This document shows positions 1 to 6,438 of a DNA stretch of 7,674 nucleotides, piece after piece; position 1 is the first letter of the stretch, and every line of letters starts with the position of its first letter. Below the pieces are notes generated by a model. That model saw only the letters and a list, made by a program, of their open reading frames with translations, was not told the DNA's origin and searched no databases. The position numbers were made by a program, and so were the translations under genes. The stretch is from assembly GCA_903932885.1 (NCBI GenBank), contig CAIZHT010000182.1, positions 1 through 7,674 on the forward strand, in the 5' to 3' direction. The stretch comes from an uncultured Actinomycetes bacterium (GTDB lineage Bacteria > Actinomycetota > Actinomycetes > Nanopelagicales > Nanopelagicaceae).

Positions 1-1
1 A

Positions 2-1834
2 AAGAGCGGTACTGGGGTTACACCCGTTCTCGAAGATGGTGCTTCGGTCTTTTACTTGCGAACTCTGGCCAATTACAAGGCAGATGCACTAACTCCATTG
101 TGGATGTCTCGTCGTATTGAAAAAATGGGAATGCGTTCCATTTCACTTGCGGTCGATATTACGAATTATGTGATGCTGGAATTAGGACAACCATTACATG
201 CATTTGACCGCTCAAAGATAAAGGGGAATCTGCGAATCGGACGAGTCAAGAAAGAACAAAAATTCACAACGTTAGATGGCCAGGAAAGAAGTATTTCACC
301 TCAAGACCTTATGGTCATGGATGACAATGGTCCGTTAGCACTGGCAGGAACAATGGGTGGTTTAGAGTCTGAAATCACGAATTCAACTACTGAACTCGCA
401 CTAGAAGCAGTGCGCTTTGATCCAATTGCAATTGCTAAAAATTCTCGTCGCCATAAGTTATCAACTGAGGCATCACGTCGACTGGAGCGACATGTGGATT
501 CATCTTTGGCGGAGTTTGCTTCAGCGCGTTTTGCGCAGCTTTTGATTGATTTGGGTGGAGCTAGCCATGTTGATACTCAGCATGCAGGCGAGCCACGCTT
601 TGCGCCTATCGTAAAACTAGATCCTGCGTATGTTTCCCAAATTTTAGGGTTTTCTATTTCGCCAGAGAAAATCCGAGAGATTTTGACAGTAATTGGTTGC
701 GATGTAGATAAAGAATTCAATGTTGATCCTCCATCATGGCGCTGGGATTTAACTCAGCCAGCAGATTTTGTAGAAGAAGTGGCTCGCATGATTGGTTATG
801 ACGCGATACCTTCATTGCTGCCCCCGCGACCAAAGCATGCTTCACTGACATGGTCACAAAAACGTATTCGCGTTATCTCTAGCGCTCTCGCAGCTCGTGG
901 CTTATCAGAAGTGCAAACTTTTCCATTTACAAGTGATTCCATCATCGAGTCAATGGGATATGTGAATGAACGCGCCAAGACATACCGCATCGCTAATCCA
1001 ATGTCTGAAGATTTCCCTGTATTGCGTACACATCTATTACCAGGTCTTGCAGCAGTTGCATCTCGCAATATTGGACGCGGGGCAAAAGATTTCGCAATTT
1101 TCGAAGTTGGTTCAATCTTTAGAAATTCGAAGGATTTAGTTACTGCAATTTCACCGGAGTTAGATAAGAAGCCTTCGAAGGCAAAAATAGAAGAGATATT
1201 CGGCAGTGTTCCAGTTCAGCATCTTCATCTTGGAGCGATTCTCGTTGGCAAGATTGAAGATGTAAGTTGGCGCGGTTCTTCTCGGTCATACGAATGGAGT
1301 GACGCAATTGCAATGGCACAAGAAGTGCTGCAATTATGTAATTTGGAATTCACGATAGTGCGTTCAGATTTCGCGCCATGGCATCCAGGTAGATGCGCAG
1401 AGCTCCAAATAGATGGTAAGCCGGTAGCCCATGCAGGTGAATTACATCCTCGAGTCGTAGAGCAATTTTCACTACCTGCTCGCTCCGTCGCCTTCGTCAT
1501 AAATCTAACCGCTCTTCCACAATCTCCACTTGTTCGAGGCGAAGGAGTTGGCGCGATGCCACCAGCGCTTCAAGATGTTGCACTCATCGTTGATGAAAAA
1601 GTTAGCGCTGCTTCAGTTGAATCTGCGCTTCGAAAAGGTGCTGGTGAATTACTTGAATCAATTGTTCTCTTTGATCGCTACGACAAAATGGGGGATGGCA
1701 AGGTTTCACTTGCTTATTCACTCACCTTCAGAGCCCCAGATCGCACACTGACTGGAGCGGAGATTACGCAGGCACGAGAAGCAGCTGTGGCTCAGGCAGT
1801 CAAAGATTGTGGAGCCGTATTGCGAACCGCATAA
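2..1834 (+). CDS. pheT: Phenylalanine--tRNA ligase beta subunit, 5'-truncated by the window edge
   Basis: Beta chain of the cytoplasmic (alpha-beta)2 phenylalanyl-tRNA synthetase, which charges tRNA-Phe and edits mischarged Tyr-tRNA. The frame is open from base 2, so 610 codons are visible. The family is usually about 800 residues, so roughly 200 N-terminal residues (the EMAP/OB-fold tRNA-binding part) lie outside. An in-frame TTG at 56 is internal to the gene and is not a start. Visible order: the B3/B4 editing domain (about residues 15-190) with TPLWM, DITNYVMLELGQPLHAF, an editing-site His in QPLHAF and a Glu in ALEAVRFDP; the B5 domain (about 200-275) with DLTQPADFVEEVARMIGYD, whose acidic residues are the expected Mg2+-contacting set; the catalytic-like core (about 280-490, including FEVGSIF and HPGRCAEL); and the C-terminal ferredoxin-fold anticodon-binding domain (about 518-610, PPALQDVALIVD to the end). 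No frameshift or missing motif is seen. pheS is expected just upstream. The stop codon lies inside the palindrome that precedes argC. Confidence 0.97.
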   Translation, partial: KSGTGVTPVLEDGASVFYLRTLANYKADALTPLWMSRRIEKMGMRSISLAVDITNYVMLELGQPLHAFDRSKIKGNLRIGRVKKEQKFTTLDGQERSISPQDLMVMDDNGPLALAGTMGGLESEITNSTTELALEAVRFDPIAIAKNSRRHKLSTEASRRLERHVDSSLAEFASARFAQLLIDLGGASHVDTQHAGEPRFAPIVKLDPAYVSQILGFSISPEKIREILTVIGCDVDKEFNVDPPSWRWDLTQPADFVEEVARMIGYDAIPSLLPPRPKHASLTWSQKRIRVISSALAARGLSEVQTFPFTSDSIIESMGYVNERAKTYRIANPMSEDFPVLRTHLLPGLAAVASRNIGRGAKDFAIFEVGSIFRNSKDLVTAISPELDKKPSKAKIEEIFGSVPVQHLHLGAILVGKIEDVSWRGSSRSYEWSDAIAMAQEVLQLCNLEFTIVRSDFAPWHPGRCAELQIDGKPVAHAGELHPRVVEQFSLPARSVAFVINLTALPQSPLVRGEGVGAMPPALQDVALIVDEKVSAASVESALRKGAGELLESIVLFDRYDKMGDGKVSLAYSLTFRAPDRTLTGAEITQAREAAVAQAVKDCGAVLRTA

Positions 1835-1858
1835 TTATGCATAAATTTGCATAATTAT
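1831..1858. promoter_or_regulatory. Putative ArgR operator (ARG box), 28-bp palindrome
   Basis: Two perfectly complementary 11-bp arms, ATAATTATGCA (1831-1841) and TGCATAATTAT (1848-1858), flank the 6-bp centre TAAATT. The central 18 bp (1836-1853) match 9 of the 12 fixed positions of the E. coli-type ARG box (tnTGAATwwwwATTCAna), and they keep the TGCA core repeated at 10-bp spacing, as expected for a site read by two ArgR wing-helix domains. The site lies directly upstream of argC, in an operon that itself encodes ArgR, and overlaps the probable -35 region, so binding should block transcription. The left arm contains the pheT stop codon. Operator identity is inferred from symmetry, position and the linked regulator. 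Confidence 0.82.
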
Positions 1859-1874
1859 CGATATTTGCTAAACT
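1846..1874 (+). promoter_or_regulatory. Putative promoter of the arg operon (leaderless argC)
   Basis: The hexamer TAAACT at 1869-1874 fits the actinobacterial -10 pattern TAnnnT and is preceded by TGC, giving an extended -10 (TGCTAAACT). A weak -35-like TTTGCA at 1846-1851 (4 of 6 matches to TTGACA) sits 17 bp upstream, within the right half of the palindrome. Transcription starting about 7 bases after the -10 would begin at or next to the A of the argC ATG (1881), so the mRNA would have no 5' leader. This agrees with the lack of a properly spaced Shine-Dalgarno sequence before argC. A GATATT at 1860-1865 is an alternative -10 but is less convincing. Confidence 0.6.
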
Positions 1875-1880
1875 GCGGGT

Positions 1881-2876
1881 ATGAGAACTGCGGTAATCGG
1901 CGCGAGTGGATATTCAGGTGGGGAACTCCTGCGCATTCTGGCGGGGCACCCCGATTTTGAAGTAAGAGCGATATCTGCTCATTCCAACGCTGGGGAAGAT
2001 GTCACTTCTATCCATCCCTTTCTCCATTCATATTCAGGTCGCAAATTTGTAGAAATAGCGTCCATTGATTGGAAAGAGATCGATTTTGTTTTCCTTGCAT
2101 TGCCTCATGGTGAATCAGCAAAAATCGCTCAAGTGATTCCAGAAAATATAATGATTGTAGATCTGGGTGCAGATTTTCGATTACAGGATGCTGATGACTG
2201 GCATAAATACTATGGTGGAACTCATGCAGGAACTTGGGCATATGGGCTTCCAGAATTGTTTAGAGAACAGATTGTTGGACAAAAGCGTGTTGCAAACCCT
2301 GGTTGTTATGCAACAGCAATTGCATTATCAATTGCACCGGTGACTAGTTTCATCGATACCGACATAGTCGTCGTTGCTGCTTCAGGTACAACTGGCGCCG
2401 GACGTAGCGCCAAGATAAATCTTCTGGGAAGCGAAGTGATGGGCTCACTTACATCCTATAAATTCGGGGGATTACATCAACACACTCCTGAAATCGAAGA
2501 GAGCCTCTATGCGATTTCAGGCCAAGACATGAGGATTAGTTTCACACCGATGCTTGCCCCAATGCCACGGGGCATTCTTTCAACATCAACGGCAAAATTG
2601 GCTAATTGGATTTCTACACAAGAGATGCATGGCATGGTGAGCGAATATTTCAGAAATGAACAATTTGTAACTGTTCTTCCACTTGGACACATGCCACAAA
2701 CGAGTGCTGTGTACGGAACAAACAGAGTTCATATGCAAGTTGCATGCGATGAACATACTCAGAGAGTAATTATCTCTGCTGCCATCGATAATCTCGGAAA
2801 AGGTGCGGCGGGTCAAGCAATTCAAAATGCGAACCTCATGTGTGGTTTCCCGGAAAGCACAGGCCTATCAGCATGA
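1881..2876 (+). CDS. argC: N-acetyl-gamma-glutamyl-phosphate reductase
   Basis: Cytoplasmic NADPH-dependent reductase that converts N-acetyl-gamma-glutamyl phosphate to N-acetylglutamate 5-semialdehyde, the third step from glutamate to ornithine. The 331 residues are close to the usual 340-350. The N-terminus carries the Rossmann dinucleotide-binding motif GASGYSGGELL (residues 7-17). Next come LALPHGES (72-79), VDLGADFRL (93-101) and the active-site segment NPGCYATA, in which Cys142 is the thioester nucleophile. SGTTGAGR (168-175) and GGLHQHTPEIEE (196-207) follow, the latter holding the general-base histidine. The ATG at 1881 puts the Rossmann motif at residue 7, as in the family. It has no spaced ribosome-binding site, but it sits where the predicted transcript begins. 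This is the first gene of the operon, and its last four bases (ATGA) contain the argJ start. The putative ARG box directly upstream makes repression by ArgR likely. Confidence 0.97.
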   Translation: MRTAVIGASGYSGGELLRILAGHPDFEVRAISAHSNAGEDVTSIHPFLHSYSGRKFVEIASIDWKEIDFVFLALPHGESAKIAQVIPENIMIVDLGADFRLQDADDWHKYYGGTHAGTWAYGLPELFREQIVGQKRVANPGCYATAIALSIAPVTSFIDTDIVVVAASGTTGAGRSAKINLLGSEVMGSLTSYKFGGLHQHTPEIEESLYAISGQDMRISFTPMLAPMPRGILSTSTAKLANWISTQEMHGMVSEYFRNEQFVTVLPLGHMPQTSAVYGTNRVHMQVACDEHTQRVIISAAIDNLGKGAAGQAIQNANLMCGFPESTGLSA

Positions 2877-4009
2877 ATTTTCCGAAAGGATTTAGAGGTG
2901 GCGCAGTTGCTGCGGGATTGAAAAGTAGTGGCGCGCTAGACCTGACAATTATTGAAAACCAGGGACCGCTATTTGATGCAACCGCGGTCTTCACAACAAA
3001 TAAAGTTATTGCAGCACCCGTTATCTGGAGTAAAGAAGTCATCAAAGGTGGCGAAGTGCGCGCAGTTGTTCTCAACTCTGGTGGCGCAAATGCATGTACA
3101 GGCCCACAAGGATTTCTAGATACTCATGAAACTGCCGAAGAGGTTGCACGATTGCTAGATGTTTCATCTGGTGAAGTGATTGTCTGCTCCACAGGAATGA
3201 TCGGTGAGCTATTGCCGATGGATAAAATCAAAAATGGTTTACTAGCAATCGATTTGAATATTGGAGATGTATCACAGAGCGCTCACGCGATTATGACAAC
3301 CGATTCAGTTCCAAAAATTGCTCACGCTGAAGTAGAAGGATCTAGCATGATTGGTATCGCAAAAGGTGCTGGAATGCTTGCTCCAGCACTAGCGACAATG
3401 CTTTCGGTAGTTATGACAGATGCAGTCCTACCTAAAGACTTTGCATCAATTTTTGACCGTGTAATCAACCGCACATTCAACAGAATCGATTCAGATGGGT
3501 GTACCTCAACGAATGACACCGTCCTATTTATGTCTTCAGGGGCAAGCGGTAAAGAGATTTCGAGTTCAACTCTAGAAATAATTTTGATGGAGGTGTGCTC
3601 ATCATTAGCGAAGCAACTTATTGCAGATGCAGAAGGTTCTACCAAGACTGTGGCTATTAACGTGGTTGGTGCTCAAACCGAAGACGATGCAGTTGAAATT
3701 GCCCGTGCTTGTGCTCGAAACAATCTTCTCAAATGCGCAATCTTTGGAAATGATCCTAATTGGGGCAGGGTATTGGCAGCAGTGGGAACAGCGAATGCAG
3801 TGATGGACCCTCTACGCATCGATGTCTCTCTCAATGGCATCCAAGTCTGTAAATCGAGTGCGCCAGCCGATGATAAATCAAAAGTTGATTTCTCGGGTCG
3901 AGAAGTTCGCATAGATATTGCAATGAATATCGGACAATCAGTAGCAACAGTAATTACCAATGACCTTAGCCATGATTATGTTGAAGAGAACTCTGCGTAC
4001 TCAACATGA
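2873..4009 (+). CDS. argJ: Bifunctional ornithine acetyltransferase / N-acetylglutamate synthase
   Basis: Transfers the acetyl group from N-acetylornithine to glutamate, releasing ornithine and regenerating N-acetylglutamate (the cyclic pathway). Many family members also use acetyl-CoA for the first step. Which activity this one has cannot be read from sequence. The protein is 378 residues. The self-cleavage site is clear in GMLAPALATML: cleavage falls between Ala174 and Thr175, making Thr175 the nucleophile of the beta chain. The oxyanion-hole pair Thr107-Gly108 lies in CSTGMIGE. Further family motifs are VLNSGGANACTG, TTDSVPK, IDSDGCTSTNDT, GNDPNWGR and the C-terminal DYVEENSAYST. I chose the ATG at 2873 over the in-frame ATG at 2840: it forms an ATGA overlap with argC like the next two junctions, and the protein then begins directly with the family-like FPKGFRGGAVAAGLK. 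The 11 extra residues would only be argC read in another frame. Translation is probably coupled to argC. Confidence 0.96.
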   Translation: MNFPKGFRGGAVAAGLKSSGALDLTIIENQGPLFDATAVFTTNKVIAAPVIWSKEVIKGGEVRAVVLNSGGANACTGPQGFLDTHETAEEVARLLDVSSGEVIVCSTGMIGELLPMDKIKNGLLAIDLNIGDVSQSAHAIMTTDSVPKIAHAEVEGSSMIGIAKGAGMLAPALATMLSVVMTDAVLPKDFASIFDRVINRTFNRIDSDGCTSTNDTVLFMSSGASGKEISSSTLEIILMEVCSSLAKQLIADAEGSTKTVAINVVGAQTEDDAVEIARACARNNLLKCAIFGNDPNWGRVLAAVGTANAVMDPLRIDVSLNGIQVCKSSAPADDKSKVDFSGREVRIDIAMNIGQSVATVITNDLSHDYVEENSAYST

Positions 4010-4791
4010 TAGTAATCAAATTTGGTGGACATGCGATGAGTGACAAAAATGGCGATTTTGCGCAGACAGTAAAGAGTGCAATTTCTAAAGGCGTGGAAAT
4101 AGTGATTGTGCATGGCGGTGGTCCTCAAATAGATAAGGGCCTTGAACAAGCGGGTATAACAAGTGAATTTGTTGGCGGATTTCGAAAAACTACTCCGGAA
4201 ATTTTTGCAGTTGTTGAATCTGTACTAGTGGAACAGGTTGGCCCATCTGTCGCACATCATCTTCAGAGTGCTGGTGTCGGTGCGCAGGCAATGTCTGGAC
4301 GCAGGGGTCACACCTTGGTTGCTAAAAAGTTGAACACATTGGTCAATGGCGAAAGCGCTGATCTTGGATTGGTTGGAGATGTCACGAATGTACACCTGGA
4401 GACTATTCATCAAATATTGAGCGAGGGAAAGATTCCAGTAATTGCACCGATTGCATCTTCAGAAGATGGCGATACTGGATTCAACGTCAATGCAGATCTA
4501 GCAGCTGCAGCGATTTCAGGAGCACTAGATGCGACTGCTCTAATCATCATGACTGATGTCGAAGGAATCTATCGGAACTGGCCAGAAACCGACTCACTGA
4601 TATCTGATATTTCTGCGAGCGAACTTAGTTCGATTAAATCGACCTTTTCTGATGGCATGGCACCCAAGGTTCAAGCCGCCTTGGATGCAATAGCTAAAGG
4701 TTCTAAAGCAGTACGAATCATTGATGGAACTAAACCGAGTGCTTTAGCTGATGCACTCGAACATCACGGGGGAACATTGGTGAGAGGATGA
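4006..4791 (+). CDS. argB: Acetylglutamate kinase, short form
   Basis: ATP-dependent kinase of the amino acid kinase family that phosphorylates the gamma-carboxylate of N-acetylglutamate. Visible motifs are KFGGHAM with catalytic Lys5, the glycine loop VHGGGPQID (35-43), the substrate Arg60 in GGFRKTTPE, NVNAD with Asn160 and Asp164, and Lys221 in GMAPKVQAAL. These correspond to Lys8, Asn158, Asp162 and Lys217 of the E. coli enzyme, so catalysis should be intact. At 261 residues it is about 30 shorter than the mycobacterial type. It starts right at the first beta strand and lacks the N-terminal helix of arginine-inhibited hexameric kinases. An in-frame TGA at 3982-3984 rules out a longer N-terminus. 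The usual C-terminal ELFTDxGxGT-like segment is replaced by DALEHHGGTLVRG. SGRRGHTLVA also departs from the common SGKDG form. The gene overlaps argJ and argD by ATGA at both ends. Confidence 0.96.
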   Translation: MIVIKFGGHAMSDKNGDFAQTVKSAISKGVEIVIVHGGGPQIDKGLEQAGITSEFVGGFRKTTPEIFAVVESVLVEQVGPSVAHHLQSAGVGAQAMSGRRGHTLVAKKLNTLVNGESADLGLVGDVTNVHLETIHQILSEGKIPVIAPIASSEDGDTGFNVNADLAAAAISGALDATALIIMTDVEGIYRNWPETDSLISDISASELSSIKSTFSDGMAPKVQAALDAIAKGSKAVRIIDGTKPSALADALEHHGGTLVRG

Positions 4792-5957
4792 AAAATGCAC
4801 AAGTAAGCACCGCGTGGAAAAAGGCACTTCAAGATAATTACGGTGTGCCGTCAATAGCGCTCGTCAAGGGAAAAGGTAGCGAGGTGTACGACGTTGAAGG
4901 TAAAAAATATCTCGATCTATTGGGTGGATTAGCGACGAATGTATTAGGACATGCGCATCCTGCGATTATGAAAGCTGTGTCAAAGCAAGTTGGAACTCTT
5001 GGACACGTGAGCAATTTTTATGCGCATCCAAACGTTGTTGAGTTAGCTCAAAAACTTGCCTCAATGACAGGCGATAAGAGTGCACGAGTTTTCTTTGCAC
5101 AATCAGGTGCAGAGGCAAATGAAGCGGCGATGAAATTATCGCGTCGTACCGGGAAATATCGAATCGTTGCAGCACAAGGTGCTTTTCACGGACGTACGAT
5201 GGGTGCACTTTCGATGACAGGTCAACCGTCAAAGCGTGAACCATTTCTGCCACTTATCAAGGGAATAAAGCATGTTCCCTACGGTGATATCAAAGCGATG
5301 CGTCGTGCAATTAGTAGTAAAACAGCAATGGTGATTTTGGAACCAATAATGGGTGAGGCGGGAGTAATTGTTCCACCAGCAGATTACTTAGCTCAAGTTC
5401 GCCAACTCTGCACACAAAAAGGAGCGCTCTTAGTTATAGATGCTGTGCAGACAGGAATGGGACGCACAGGAGATTGGTTCGGTTACGAATATTCTGGAAT
5501 TACTCCTGATGTTATAACTCTTGCAAAAGGGTTAGGCGGGGGACTGCCACTTGGAGCGATGATTGCCCTTGGTGATGCCGCGCAACTCTTTGTCGCTGGT
5601 GATCATGGCTCTACCTTTGGTGGAAATCCAATAACAACTGCGGCGGCTTTAGCGGTAATCAAAGTTATCGAAAAAGATAAAATCATGATCAAGGTTCGTA
5701 AAGATCAAGAATTTATTATGCACAAAATTGCTCTTATCGAAGGTGTCTCTGAAGTTCGTGGTGCTGGACTTCTCATAGGTATCCAACTCGATAAGCCAAT
5801 CGCATCGAAAATAACTCTACTAATGCGCGAACAAGGCGTATTGGTCAATGCGGCTAATGATTCAACGATTCGTATTGCTCCAGCACTCAATATTTCTAGA
5901 ATCCAACTCACTAAATTTTGCACAATATTTGAAAAGGTGATGGCACATGACAACTAA
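4788..5957 (+). CDS. argD: Acetylornithine aminotransferase
   Basis: Class III, PLP-dependent aminotransferase that converts N-acetylglutamate semialdehyde plus glutamate to N-acetylornithine and 2-oxoglutarate. In some bacteria the same enzyme also serves lysine synthesis as succinyl-DAP aminotransferase. The 389 residues match the family. Motifs: HVSNFYAHP (73-81), phosphate-binding SGAEANEAAMKL (106-117), FHGRTMGALSMTG (133-145) with substrate-carboxylate Arg136, LEPIMGEAGV (184-193), the cofactor Asp218 in IDAVQTGMGRTG, TLAKGLGGGLP with the Schiff-base Lys247, and HGSTFGGNP (273-281). The residue after Asp218 is Ala (codon GCT), where the family nearly always has Glu (DEVQTG). The ATG at 4788 overlaps the argB stop (ATGA), with GAGAGG directly before it. 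That is too close for a standard ribosome-binding site, so coupling from argB is likely. The last 11 bases overlap argR. In most actinobacterial arg operons argF would follow here, and it is absent. Confidence 0.95.
   Translation: MKNAQVSTAWKKALQDNYGVPSIALVKGKGSEVYDVEGKKYLDLLGGLATNVLGHAHPAIMKAVSKQVGTLGHVSNFYAHPNVVELAQKLASMTGDKSARVFFAQSGAEANEAAMKLSRRTGKYRIVAAQGAFHGRTMGALSMTGQPSKREPFLPLIKGIKHVPYGDIKAMRRAISSKTAMVILEPIMGEAGVIVPPADYLAQVRQLCTQKGALLVIDAVQTGMGRTGDWFGYEYSGITPDVITLAKGLGGGLPLGAMIALGDAAQLFVAGDHGSTFGGNPITTAAALAVIKVIEKDKIMIKVRKDQEFIMHKIALIEGVSEVRGAGLLIGIQLDKPIASKITLLMREQGVLVNAANDSTIRIAPALNISRIQLTKFCTIFEKVMAHDN
5934..5941 (+). promoter_or_regulatory. Ribosome-binding site for argR
   Basis: AAGGTGAT, five bases before the ATG at 5947, pairs well with the 3' end of 16S rRNA (the GGTGAT part of the extended Shine-Dalgarno). 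It lies inside the argD coding sequence and supports the start that overlaps argD by 11 bp. It suggests that argR can be initiated independently, unlike argJ, argB and argD, whose starts depend mainly on coupling. Confidence 0.75.
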
Positions 5958-6438
5958 TTCGCATGGCGTTTCAGCGCGTAGAGCAAAAGCGGTTGCTCTC
6001 ATTGAATCTGGACTCATTCGTTCGCAATCAGATTTAGTGTCACATCTGAAGAAGGCAGGCTTTCGAGTCACGCAAGCAACTGCGAGCCGTGACTTAGAAG
6101 AACTTGGTGTGATTCGAGGACGCGATAACGATGGTGAATCTGTTTATAAATTGGGCAAGTCCTCTGACGATGCGCTCTCTCGTGTTACGCCACTACCTGC
6201 CAAACTTATTCTCTCAGTTGATCACAGCGCCAATCTGGCCGTGATTCATACTCCACCGGGAGCGGCTCAATTCTTGGCCAGTTCACTCGATCATGCCCAT
6301 TTGACTGGAGTGATTGGAACTATTGCGGGCGACGACACGATTATTCTTGTATCCAAGAAAGCAACAGGTGGAGCCCAATTAGCGAAAGAATTACTCGCTT
6401 ACGCAGATACGAATTCTAAAAAAGGGAAGAGGAAATAA
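5947..6438 (+). CDS. argR: Arginine repressor, ArgR/AhrC family
   Basis: Arginine-responsive DNA-binding regulator. Family members are hexamers that bind ARG boxes when arginine is present. The protein is 163 residues. The N-terminal winged helix-turn-helix covers about residues 8-70, with the recognition-helix motif VTQATASRDLEELG (41-54) followed by a wing (GRDNDGESVYKL). A short linker leads to the C-terminal oligomerisation and arginine-binding domain (about 83-152), with HTPPGAAQFLASSLD (101-115) and GTIAGDDTIILV (124-135). The Asp129-Asp130 pair is the conserved arginine contact. The lysine-rich tail (SKKGKRK) is encoded by the purine-rich DNA that also serves as the argH ribosome-binding site. 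The likely target in this window is the palindrome before argC, which would make the operon autoregulated. The start overlaps the argD end. In relatives argF precedes and argG often follows this gene; neither is present here. Confidence 0.96.
   Translation: MTTNSHGVSARRAKAVALIESGLIRSQSDLVSHLKKAGFRVTQATASRDLEELGVIRGRDNDGESVYKLGKSSDDALSRVTPLPAKLILSVDHSANLAVIHTPPGAAQFLASSLDHAHLTGVIGTIAGDDTIILVSKKATGGAQLAKELLAYADTNSKKGKRK
6424..6433 (+). promoter_or_regulatory. Ribosome-binding site for argH
   Basis: The purine-rich GGGAAGAGGA, four bases before the ATG at 6438, gives both a GGGAAG and an AAGAGGA pairing option. It lies within the last codons of argR and supports the argH start on the final A of the argR TAA stop (TAATG). 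Confidence 0.65.

Noticed and set aside
56..58. TTG as a possible start of a short pheT
   Set aside because: The frame is open back to base 2, and the B3/B4 domain is already under way at this point, so the gene is simply cut by the window edge.
193..210. ATGCAT in pheT, and similarly near 3090 in argJ, as possible ARG half-sites
   Set aside because: Each is a single half-site in coding sequence without a partner at the right distance.
1530..1751. A 73-codon + strand open frame inside pheT
   Set aside because: It is an out-of-frame shadow of the FDX-ACB-coding region, with no recognisable protein features or translation signals.
2733..2745. 13-bp palindrome ATGCAA-G-TTGCAT inside argC, sharing the TGCA cores of the ARG box
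   Set aside because: The cores are 7 bp apart instead of 10, the flanks are not AT-rich or symmetric, and it lies deep in coding sequence, so it is more likely a chance repeat than a second ArgR site.
2840..2872. Upstream in-frame ATG that would extend ArgJ by 11 residues
   Set aside because: The added residues have no family character and come from argC DNA. The ATG at 2873 forms the ATGA overlap seen at neighbouring junctions and begins directly at the conserved N-terminus.
3322..3645. Open frames on the - strand (longest 107 codons here, others in pheT, argC, argD and argH)
   Set aside because: All lie opposite strongly conserved genes, none resembles a known protein, and there is no supporting promoter or spacing. 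They are shadow frames.
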